In this document: positions 8,279 through 15,645 of the stretch, one piece after another
Position numbering within the stretch: the first letter of the stretch is position 1
Layout: the number at the start of each line of letters is the position of its first letter
NCBI RefSeq assembly: GCF_000282375.1
Contig: NZ_AKJK01000085.1
Span: 1 to 58,156 of the forward strand
Length of the DNA: 58,156 nt
Direction of reading: 5' to 3'
Origin: Pseudomonas sp. GM50
GTDB taxonomy: Bacteria > Pseudomonadota > Gammaproteobacteria > Pseudomonadales > Pseudomonadaceae
Notes under the pieces: model-generated
What the model saw: only the letters and a program-made list of their open reading frames with translations
The model's database searches: none
What the model was told of the DNA's origin: nothing
Program-made: the position numbers and the translations under genes

Positions 8279-9454
8279 TTACAAGTGTGGAGCAGGGGCG
8301 GAGGAGGTCACAAGGGCTGGACTCTTCAACTGTTTCAACTGAGATTTGACCTGCGCTGTCGAGCACTTGGCCACGGCCTGTTCAGGCGTCAGGTTGCGGA
8401 TCGAGGTGTAGAACAGTTCGCAGGTTTTTTCTTTCTGGGTCACTTGCCAGGTCTGAGTACAGCTTTTCAGCTGAACGGTAGGGTCAGTGCCCGGTTTGCT
8501 GCCCATCCCGGCCTGCCAGCACGCGGCGCTCAAATCCTGCCCCATGACTTTCAGCCCCGCAGCATCGGCCTTGGCCTGGGCATCGCTGCCGCTATAGGCC
8601 TCGGGATCGGCGGCGTACCAGATGTAGCTCGGGTGGTTGGAACCCAGTACTGGCACCTTCACCCCCTCGCTCGGGCTGATGGTTGCCAGGCCCAGCACGT
8701 CCACGGTCTGTCCGTATTGTTGCTTGATCCAGTTACGCACCGGTGCGCCGAAGGCAACCATTGGCAATGCAGCGCCGCTGGCGTTCTGGCTGACTTCCTT
8801 GACCATGGTGGTCTGGTAGTCCTTGAAGTAGCCGTAGACGCCCTCCAGGTCCTTGCCGGCGCTGGACGGTGCGGCAATTGGCGCGATGTCGATGATGGTC
8901 TGATAGCCCGGTGTCTGGTCGGCGGGAATGCCGTTGTTCGTCAGCAGCGCGGCCCAACGGTCGGTGGTCTTGGACTCCAGGTAATCCTGGGCCTGGATCA
9001 GGGAATAATCCGGCGGGAAGTGCAGCAGTTCGACGCTTTTGCGGTTTTCCAGCGCCATGCCCAGCGGCAGGAACAAGTACCAGTTATAGGTCCATTTGCC
9101 ATCGGCACTCAGTTTGCTGGCGCCGTTGTAAGCCAAATCCCCAGCCTGGAGCAATGCGGTCAGTGGTTTGTCATAGCCTTTGGGCACACCGCTGATAGTG
9201 GCGTAGAGCTGCTTGTTGTCGGTTTTGACCACTACTTTTGCGGTTTTGTAGCCATCGCGTTGTACGCTTTGGGTCAGGTAATGCTCGACGGTCTGCTCCA
9301 GCGTCCAGTTGCGAAAGCAGATGACGTTGCAGTTGTTGGGATAGGCGAACAGTCGAGTAACACGTTCGGTACTGCCCAGATTCAGATCGACATCGGCGTG
9401 GACGGCGGTACTCAAGGTGAGTGCGGCCAGGGTGAGTCCTGCGAGTTTCAACAT
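8279..9454 (-). CDS. Secreted protein of unknown function
   Basis: A 391-residue protein with a clear Sec signal peptide; cleavage is expected after AVHADV, near residues 20-22. The mature part is soluble, with a Cys pair near the N-terminus (NCNVICF) and further cysteines near the C-terminus that could form disulfides in the periplasm. A repeated Trp/Tyr-rich character (WTYNWYLFLPLG) suggests a beta-rich fold. I do not recognise the family. It is monocistronic, with its own terminator. The region upstream (9455-9733, shared with the divergent MFS gene) contains an imperfect dyad around 9510-9535 that may be an operator. Confidence 0.8.
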   Translation of the reverse strand: MLKLAGLTLAALTLSTAVHADVDLNLGSTERVTRLFAYPNNCNVICFRNWTLEQTVEHYLTQSVQRDGYKTAKVVVKTDNKQLYATISGVPKGYDKPLTALLQAGDLAYNGASKLSADGKWTYNWYLFLPLGMALENRKSVELLHFPPDYSLIQAQDYLESKTTDRWAALLTNNGIPADQTPGYQTIIDIAPIAAPSSAGKDLEGVYGYFKDYQTTMVKEVSQNASGAALPMVAFGAPVRNWIKQQYGQTVDVLGLATISPSEGVKVPVLGSNHPSYIWYAADPEAYSGSDAQAKADAAGLKVMGQDLSAACWQAGMGSKPGTDPTVQLKSCTQTWQVTQKEKTCELFYTSIRNLTPEQAVAKCSTAQVKSQLKQLKSPALVTSSAPAPHL

Positions 9455-9733
9455 GCTCAGATCCTTTTCAGCGTGAGCCCTCGGAGGCGGGGCGAGTACA
9501 TACTGAAACTACTTGTATCGTATGGTCTAGTACCCAGATGAAAAGATCGCCAGTCTGAGAGCAGCCTTCATCCGGGAAAGCATATTTCGCCGGGACGTTG
9601 GCAGTGAGGGATGGAAGAGGGGGCAGTGGTGACGCTGTTTGGGTGTTTGGGACCAGGGCCTGACGGGTTGTCCACAAGCGCATTTGCGTAGACCATGGGC
9701 GCCTTGGTTTTTTGCCTGCCAGAGTTCTTTTCC

Positions 9734-11047
9734 ATGACTGCCAACACCGACGCACGCCCGGCGCCCTTCACCCGCTCGGACTACAAAACCCTGGGGCTTG
9801 CAGCCCTTGGTGGCGCGCTGGAAATCTACGACTTCATCATTTTCGTATTTTTCGCGCTGACCCTCAGCCAACTGTTTTTCCCTCCCGAAATGCCCGAATG
9901 GCTGCGCCTGCTGCAAAGCTTCGGGATTTTCGTCACTGGCTACCTGGCGCGTCCGTTGGGCGGAATCCTGATGGCGCATTTCGCCGATCGACTGGGGCGC
10001 AAGAAGGTTTTCGGCCTGAGCATCCTGATGATGGCGTTGCCATGCCTGCTGATCGGGATCATGCCGACCTACGCCCAGATTGGTTATTTCGCACCGCTGT
10101 TGCTGTTGGCCCTGAGGGTCCTGCAAGGCGCGGCGGTGGGCGGTGAAGTGCCGAGCGCCTGGGTGTTCGTCGCCGAACACGCGCCGATCGGGCATCGCGG
10201 TTATGCCCTCGGTTTCCTGCAGGCCGGGCTGACCTTCGGTTACCTGATCGGCGCCTTGACGGCGACTTTTCTGGCTCAGGTGTTCACCCCGGCGGAAATC
10301 CTCGATTACGCCTGGCGCTACCCGTTTCTGCTGGGCGGTGTGTTTGGCGTCATCGGTGTCTGGTTGCGTCGCTGGCTCAGCGAAACCCCGGTGTTCATGG
10401 CAATGCAGGTCCAACGAGAGGCCGCTGTGGAACTGCCGCTGCGCACGGTGCTGCGTGAGCACCGTCTGGCGATGCTGCCGGCGATGATCCTCACCTGCGT
10501 GCTGACCTCGGCCGTGGTGGTGTTCGTGGTCATTACCCCGACCATGATGCAAAAAACCTTCGGCATGAGCGCCAGCCATACCTTCGCCCTGAGTGCCTTG
10601 GGCATCGTTTTTCTGAACATCGGCTGCGTACTTGCCGGGCTGCTCGTCGACCGCATCGGCGCCTGGCGTACGGTGATGCTGTATAGCCTGCTGCTGCCTC
10701 TGGGTATCGGCGTGCTCTACACCTGCCTGATCATTGAAAGCCGGTGGCTCGGTTTGGCCTATGCGGTGGCCGGCCTCGGTTGCGGGGTCGTCGGCGCGGT
10801 GCCGTCGGTGATGGTCAGCCTGTTTCCGGCACGGATTCGCGTCTCGGGGATTTCCTTCACCTACAACATTGCCTACGCCATCTGGGCGAGTATCACACCG
10901 CTGCTGTTGATCGGCCTGATGCCATGGAGCCCGTGGATTTGTGTGATCTTCTGCGCGGTGATGGGGGCAGTGGGCATCAGCAGTGCGGTGTATTTCGGCT
11001 CGCGAATGCCGCGAACCGGACGCTGTTCGGTGGTCGGTGCAGTATAA
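9734..11047 (+). CDS. MFS transporter of the metabolite:proton symporter type
   Basis: About 437 residues with 12 predicted membrane segments. The signature loop FADRLGRKKVF between segments 2 and 3, and the EIYDFIIFVFF opening, are typical of the metabolite:H+ symporter family (ShiA, ProP, citrate and alpha-ketoglutarate symporters). Substrate cannot be read from sequence. I use the ATG at 9734 because the first transmembrane segment then begins after a normal short cytoplasmic tail; an upstream ATG at 9695 would add 13 hydrophobic residues. It is transcribed divergently from the secreted-protein gene. Confidence 0.85.
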   Translation: MTANTDARPAPFTRSDYKTLGLAALGGALEIYDFIIFVFFALTLSQLFFPPEMPEWLRLLQSFGIFVTGYLARPLGGILMAHFADRLGRKKVFGLSILMMALPCLLIGIMPTYAQIGYFAPLLLLALRVLQGAAVGGEVPSAWVFVAEHAPIGHRGYALGFLQAGLTFGYLIGALTATFLAQVFTPAEILDYAWRYPFLLGGVFGVIGVWLRRWLSETPVFMAMQVQREAAVELPLRTVLREHRLAMLPAMILTCVLTSAVVVFVVITPTMMQKTFGMSASHTFALSALGIVFLNIGCVLAGLLVDRIGAWRTVMLYSLLLPLGIGVLYTCLIIESRWLGLAYAVAGLGCGVVGAVPSVMVSLFPARIRVSGISFTYNIAYAIWASITPLLLIGLMPWSPWICVIFCAVMGAVGISSAVYFGSRMPRTGRCSVVGAV

Positions 11048-11166
11048 GGGGGTTCGTTGTGCCACTATTTTTGTAGGACAACCCCTAAACGCTCTTCAGA
11101 AAATATCCACAAGGCCGATGGTTAGGCTGTATGTCGCTTTCTATCCCTGTCCATCGGTGCTTTCCC

Positions 11167-12483
11167 ATGTTCAACAAACGCTTGAAGCAGGAGCTGTCGG
11201 CTCTGCGCGAAGAACTCTCCAGCCTTCAGCAAGTCAAGGAGAGCCTGGACAGCGAGATGCTGGCCCTGACCCTTGATTCCGATGGCAGGATTCAATCGGT
11301 CAACCAGAACTTCATGGGTGAGATGCTCTACAAGGGCAATGATCTGGTCGGCCGGCACATCGAAGACATCGTCCCCGTCCATGTGAAGTCGGACGAGTTT
11401 CACCGCCGCTTCAAGACTGCGCTGACCCGTGGCGAGCACTTTGCCGGCACGATTCGTCTGTTGCGTGGCAACGGTGCCGAAGCCTGGCTGCGGTCGATCA
11501 TGCAACCGGTGCGGTCCTCGGATGGCCGGGTCAAACACTTCTCGATTTACTCCAGCGACCTGACCCGCACCATTGAGGCGTCCCGTGAACATCAGAACCT
11601 GATCGGCGCCCTGGTGCGCTCGACGGCGGTCATCGAGTTCGATCTCAATGGCAACGTGTTGATGGCCAACGACCGCTTCCTCAGCGGCATGGGTTACAGC
11701 CTGGCGCAAATCCAGGGTAAACATCACCGCACCTTCTGCGCGCCAGAGGAATACAACAGCGCTGAATATCAGAACTTCTGGCGCCGCTTGAACGCCGGCG
11801 AGTTCGTGGCTGATCGCTTCAAGCGCGTCGACAGCCACGGTCGCGTGGTCTGGCTGGAGGCTTCCTACAATCCAGTGGTCGACGCCAACAACAAACTCTA
11901 CAAAGTGGTGAAGTTCGCCACGGTGATTACCGATCAGGTCAATCAGGAACAGGCCGTCGCCGAAGCGGCCAACATCGCCTACAGCACGTCGCTGCAAACC
12001 GACAGCAGCGCCCAGCGCGGTACCACCGTGGTGACTCAAGCGGTGGACGTCATGCGTGACCTGGCCAAACACATGCAAACCGCCGGTGAAGGCATCGAGG
12101 CGCTGAACGAGCAATCATTGGTAATTGGCACCATCGTCAAAACCATCAGTGGCATTGCCGAACAGACCAACCTGCTGGCGCTCAACGCGGCCATCGAAGC
12201 GGCTCGCGCGGGTGAACAAGGTCGAGGTTTTGCCGTGGTGGCTGACGAAGTCCGGCAACTGGCCTCGCGCACCAGCCAGGCGACCGATGAAATTGTCGGC
12301 GTCGTACGCCAGAACCAGGACATGGCGCGCAACGCCGTGGCCCTGATGACCGATGGCAAACTCCAGGCCGAACAGGGGCTGGCGCTGGCAGCGGAGGCGG
12401 GCACAGTGATCGTCGAAATCCAGGACGGTGCGCAGAAAGTGGTGAACGCGGTCGGGCAGTTTGCCAATCAATTATCGACTTGA
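11167..12483 (+). CDS. Soluble PAS-PAS methyl-accepting chemotaxis protein (BdlA-like)
   Basis: A 438-residue chemoreceptor without transmembrane segments. A short N-terminal coiled coil leads to two PAS domains (about residues 30-145 and 150-265), then a signalling domain with the hairpin tip EQTNLLALNAAIEAARAGEQGRGFAVVADEVR. The layout is that of the P. aeruginosa biofilm dispersion protein BdlA and of Aer-like cytoplasmic receptors. The second PAS has the HRTFC element often seen in this group. The signalling hairpin ends soon after the tip, so the receptor is short. The ATG at 11167 is preferred over one at 11131 because it begins with the usual MFN-K-L-QEL N-terminus. It is monocistronic. 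Confidence 0.87.
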   Translation: MFNKRLKQELSALREELSSLQQVKESLDSEMLALTLDSDGRIQSVNQNFMGEMLYKGNDLVGRHIEDIVPVHVKSDEFHRRFKTALTRGEHFAGTIRLLRGNGAEAWLRSIMQPVRSSDGRVKHFSIYSSDLTRTIEASREHQNLIGALVRSTAVIEFDLNGNVLMANDRFLSGMGYSLAQIQGKHHRTFCAPEEYNSAEYQNFWRRLNAGEFVADRFKRVDSHGRVVWLEASYNPVVDANNKLYKVVKFATVITDQVNQEQAVAEAANIAYSTSLQTDSSAQRGTTVVTQAVDVMRDLAKHMQTAGEGIEALNEQSLVIGTIVKTISGIAEQTNLLALNAAIEAARAGEQGRGFAVVADEVRQLASRTSQATDEIVGVVRQNQDMARNAVALMTDGKLQAEQGLALAAEAGTVIVEIQDGAQKVVNAVGQFANQLST

Positions 12484-12517
12484 TGCCCTGCATCCGGTGT
12501 CGGTAGCCCTAAAAAGA

Positions 12518-12889
12518 TCAGGCCTGCTTCACTGGCTTGATCAGGCTTTCGGCTGGTATCCCGAATAGATCATGAAGCTTCCAGATCATCGGAAGCGTCA
12601 ACGCACGCTTACCGTTGAGCACTTCATAAACCCGGTTTGTCCGGCCAATGGCAGGTGCCAGATCAGCCGCGGACAGACCGGACTGCTCCATGCGAAATTT
12701 GATAGCGTCGATCGGGGTGGGCAGATCGACAGGAAACTGCTTCGACTCATAGGCCTCGATGAGGGTAATCATGATCTCGAAGTAATCGCCTTCGGGGGTA
12801 CACGGCTCAGGCTCATTGTTGAATAGTGCAGATACGTTCTTGAGGGCTGCACGGTAGTCCGCGTCGGTGTGAATCGGATGAATGTTCAT
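12518..12889 (-). CDS. higA: HigA-type antitoxin with helix-turn-helix
   Basis: A 123-residue XRE-family protein. The C-terminal half (about residues 65-115) carries the helix-turn-helix, including AADLAPAIGRTNRVYEVLNG. The N-terminal half is the acidic toxin-binding part typical of the HigA subgroup that pairs with HigB of the COG4680 kind. It lies 3 nt downstream of the toxin gene, so toxin precedes antitoxin in the usual higBA order. It is expected to bind the palindromes just upstream of higB and repress the operon. Confidence 0.88.
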   Translation of the reverse strand: MNIHPIHTDADYRAALKNVSALFNNEPEPCTPEGDYFEIMITLIEAYESKQFPVDLPTPIDAIKFRMEQSGLSAADLAPAIGRTNRVYEVLNGKRALTLPMIWKLHDLFGIPAESLIKPVKQA

Positions 12890-12892
12890 GGG

Positions 12893-13195
12893 TTATTCCA
12901 TTTCGATGGTATCAGCGTCGATCCCATCGTATTGCTTGTGGGTGCCGACAAATTTTATGTATACGGCGCCGAAACGGTAGGCCACCGCGACTACTAGCCG
13001 AAAGTCATTGCCCTTGATGTTGAACACGACTCTGCGGCTTTTGAGAATGCTGGCGGTGGCAAAGTGCGCCTTGATGTCAGCAGGCGTCTTCCAGTCCGCT
13101 TTCCTTGCTTCGTCAATCCAGGCCAGGAAAGGTTGTTCTGAGTCCGGGTATCTCTCCCAAAAACTTTTCATGTGGCTGATGGCGATAATTCTCAT
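12893..13195 (-). CDS. higB: HigB-type mRNA interferase toxin
   Basis: A 100-residue RelE/HigB-superfamily toxin expected to cleave mRNA on the ribosome. Supporting residues are the basic middle segment KSRRVVFNIKGNDFRLVVAV and the C-terminal YIKFVGTHKQYD block with the conserved His and Tyr. The ATG is followed within one operon by higA. Dyads at 13207-13232 cover its promoter. Both genes look intact, so the module should be active. Confidence 0.88.
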   Translation of the reverse strand: MRIIAISHMKSFWERYPDSEQPFLAWIDEARKADWKTPADIKAHFATASILKSRRVVFNIKGNDFRLVVAVAYRFGAVYIKFVGTHKQYDGIDADTIEME

Positions 13196-13206
13196 GGCGT
13201 GATCCT

Positions 13207-13232
13207 AGTCCCGTGGTGGGACTTGTGCAAGT
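13207..13232. promoter_or_regulatory. Double palindrome before higBA, candidate HigA operator
   Basis: AGTCCC-N5-GGGACT (13207-13223) and the overlapping ACTTG-N2-CAAGT (13221-13232) start 12 nt before the higB ATG. Position and symmetry fit an autoregulatory antitoxin operator. The rest of 13233-13415 holds nothing I can identify. Confidence 0.5.
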
Positions 13233-13417
13233 TTGTGGCGAAGTAGCCGACATGTGGGGAGTAAATTCGCCTCCTGTAATCAGGCACTCCCGATAGCTGA
13301 TCTGATGAGGTGGATGAACAAGACGAGATAAAAATGGTTTCCACACTCTATCCAAGGGATAGCAGTTTGAGGGTAGGAAAAGGCTACACGAGAGACTTGA
13401 TCAGGATTCTTCACCAA

Positions 13418-13452
13418 TAAAAAAAGGCCTACCTCCCGGTAAGCCTTTTCTC
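13418..13452 (-). terminator. Rho-independent terminator after ggt
   Basis: A hairpin of AGGCTTACC and GGTAGGCCT arms with a T-run on the minus strand, 16 nt after the ggt stop. Its sequence is almost the same as the tRNA-Met terminator at 15413-15446. Confidence 0.85.
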
Positions 13453-13467
13453 ATTCCTGCGTACGAC

Positions 13468-15330
13468 TCAATCCCCCAACGCTTCCCCCTCTCGCCGTGG
13501 ATCGGCTCCGCCGGCCAACGCCGCTTTCCCTTGCGCATCCTTGACCCGAACAATCGCCTGGGTCCCGCTGGTCATGTCGATCTCGTTCACGCTGTGCCCT
13601 TTGTCCTTCAGCGCCTGAATCAGCGCGGGGCTGAACTGGCCTTGTTCCAGCTCTGTCGGGCCGTTGCGGCTGCCGAAGTTGGGCAGGTTGATGGCCGCTT
13701 GCGGATCGAGATTCCAGTCGAGCAGAGCGATAGTGGATTTGGCGACGTATTCGATGATCTGCGAGCCGCCAGGGGAGCCGACGGTGGCCAGAAACTCGCC
13801 GCTCTGGCGGTCGAAGATCAGCGTTGGCGCCATGGACGAACGCGGGCGTTTACCCGGTTCAACGCGGTTGGCGACTTTCTGTCCGTTCTCTTCGGGGATG
13901 AACGAGAAGTCGGTCATCTGGTTGTTGAGCAGAAAACCCTGGACCATCAAGTGCGAGCCAAACGCTGCTTCCACGGTGGTGGTCATGGACACCGCACCGC
14001 CTTCGTCATCGACCGCCACCACTTGCGAGGTAGAGATGCGCAGTGGCGAGCGGTCCGGCGCATAGGCAACCTGAATCCCCGGCGGGGTGCCGGGTTTGGC
14101 CTGACCCATGCTGCGGTCACCAATCAGCGCGGCGCGGCTGGCCAGGTAAGTCGGGTCGATCAGACCTTTTACCGGCACGGGTACGAAGTCGGTGTCGGCG
14201 ACATACTGCGCTCGGTCGGCGTAAGCCAGGCGCTCGGCTTCGGCGATCAGGTGCACAGCTTCTGGGGCTGGTTCTGTGCCCGCCGGTTTGCTGGTCTTGA
14301 TTGGTTTGAGTGGTGCCAGGGCAAAGCGCGGGTCGCGGGATTCCAGCGCCTGCAAGGTGCCGAGAATTTGCGCCACGGCGATCCCGCCCGACGACGGTGG
14401 CGGCATGCCGCAGACCTGCCAGCGTTTGTAGTCGGTGCACAGCGGCGCGCGTTCCTTGGCCTTGTAGCCTTGAAGGTCGTTCAGCGACAGGCTGCCGGGG
14501 TTGGCGTGGCCCTGAACCTTGGCGACGATCTCACTTGCGATCGGGCCTTTGTACAGCGCGTCGGGACCTTCCTTGGCGATGCGCTTGAACACTGCGGCGA
14601 GTGCCGGGTTCTTCAGCGGCGTACCGACGGCTTTCGGGCTGCCATCGGCATTCAGAAAGTAGGCGGCCATGTCCGGTGAACGCGGTATGAACGTATCTGC
14701 CGCGATTAACTGATGCAGTCGTGGCGAGATGGCGAAGCCTTGTTCCGCGAGTTTGATGGCAGGTTCGAACAGCTTCGCCCACGGCAGACGACCATGCTTG
14801 CGATGCGCCAGCTCCAGCGCCCGCAATACACCCGGCGTACCCACTGATCGCCCGCCGATCTGCGCTTGGGTGAACGGCATCGGTTTGCCGTCGGCTTGCA
14901 GGAATAGTTTCTCGCTGGCGTCGGCCGGAGCGGTTTCTCGACCGTCGTAGGTGCGTACAGCCTTGCCGTCCCACAGCACAATCAACGCGCCACCGCCGAT
15001 ACCCGACGATTGTGGCTCGACCAGCGTCAACACTGCTTGCATGGCAATGGCCGCATCAATCGCCGAGCCGCCCTCACGCAGCATCTCCCGTCCGGCTTCA
15101 GCTGCCAGCGGGTTGGCGGCGGCGGCCATGTGTTTCGAGGCGTGCCGGGTCTGCAGGTCAGTGCGATAACCAGAGGTGATTTCTGGCGCGACCGGCAGGG
15201 TCGAGACTGACGGTGAAGAGGGCGGGGCATTACAGGCGGCGAGGGTTAAAACGCTGGCAATCAGCGAAAGGGCTGACAGGCGAGAGAGGCTCAAGTGGAA
15301 GGCTGAGAACACGCGGGGCACTCCGTCCAT
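13468..15330 (-). CDS. ggt: Gamma-glutamyltransferase precursor (lipoprotein-type)
   Basis: A 620-residue Ntn-hydrolase precursor that cleaves glutathione and transfers gamma-glutamyl groups in the periplasm. By alignment with the E. coli enzyme the autoprocessing nucleophile should be Thr434, in ISTSQVVAVDDEGGAVS, giving a large and a small subunit. The substrate block KRPRSSMAPT follows at about 494-503. The N-terminus has a hydrophobic stretch ending in LAAC, a lipobox near residue 33, so the enzyme may be membrane-anchored. The ATG at 15330 has no clear ribosome binding site; a GTG at 15312 preceded by GGAG is an alternative start. It is monocistronic, lying between two look-alike terminators. 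Confidence 0.92.
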   Translation of the reverse strand: MDGVPRVFSAFHLSLSRLSALSLIASVLTLAACNAPPSSPSVSTLPVAPEITSGYRTDLQTRHASKHMAAAANPLAAEAGREMLREGGSAIDAAIAMQAVLTLVEPQSSGIGGGALIVLWDGKAVRTYDGRETAPADASEKLFLQADGKPMPFTQAQIGGRSVGTPGVLRALELAHRKHGRLPWAKLFEPAIKLAEQGFAISPRLHQLIAADTFIPRSPDMAAYFLNADGSPKAVGTPLKNPALAAVFKRIAKEGPDALYKGPIASEIVAKVQGHANPGSLSLNDLQGYKAKERAPLCTDYKRWQVCGMPPPSSGGIAVAQILGTLQALESRDPRFALAPLKPIKTSKPAGTEPAPEAVHLIAEAERLAYADRAQYVADTDFVPVPVKGLIDPTYLASRAALIGDRSMGQAKPGTPPGIQVAYAPDRSPLRISTSQVVAVDDEGGAVSMTTTVEAAFGSHLMVQGFLLNNQMTDFSFIPEENGQKVANRVEPGKRPRSSMAPTLIFDRQSGEFLATVGSPGGSQIIEYVAKSTIALLDWNLDPQAAINLPNFGSRNGPTELEQGQFSPALIQALKDKGHSVNEIDMTSGTQAIVRVKDAQGKAALAGGADPRREGEALGD

Positions 15331-15412
15331 GGGATAAAAGGTCTGAGGACTTTATCGGCCGAGGGAACGGTACGCAAATCAGGGATGGAGGCCGCGACTT
15401 TTCTCGAGGCAT

Positions 15413-15446
15413 AAAAAAACGGCCTACCTTTCGGTAAGCCGTTTTT
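15413..15446 (-). terminator. Rho-independent terminator after tRNA-Met
   Basis: A hairpin with ACGGCTTACC and GGTAGGCCGT arms and a seven-T tail on the minus strand, 7 nt beyond the tRNA 3' end. Confidence 0.88.
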
Positions 15447-15452
15447 AGTACT

Positions 15453-15529
15453 TGGTGGCTACACAGGGACTTGAACCCCGGACCCCAGCATTATGAATGC
15501 TATGCTCTAACCAACTGAGCTATGTAGCC
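15453..15529 (-). tRNA. tRNA-Met (CAT), elongator type
   Basis: A 77-nt cloverleaf with the encoded CCA end. The acceptor stem GGCTACA pairs with TGTAGCC, the anticodon loop reads TTCATAA with anticodon CAT, and the T-loop is GTTCAAGTC. The body resembles elongator tRNA-Met rather than the initiator (normal first base pair G-C, no three-GC anticodon stem). A lysidine-modified tRNA-Ile2 cannot be fully excluded by eye. Confidence 0.93.
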
Positions 15530-15645
15530 AAGTGGCGCGCATTATTCACCTGGAACGAAGATGCGTCAAGCGTAAATTTAAAATATTTCTCCACACTTTC
15601 AACCGCTTATCCCGCTGACCCGAAAAGTCGGGCCAGGGGATGGCG

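Noticed and set aside
9527..11065. 512-codon ORF on the minus strand
   Set aside because: It is antisense to the MFS symporter gene, with a Gln/His/Arg-rich composition typical of shadow frames.
12518..13195. A relBE or HipBA module
   Set aside because: The toxin has the HigB (COG4680) C-terminal pattern and the antitoxin follows it, which fits higBA better.
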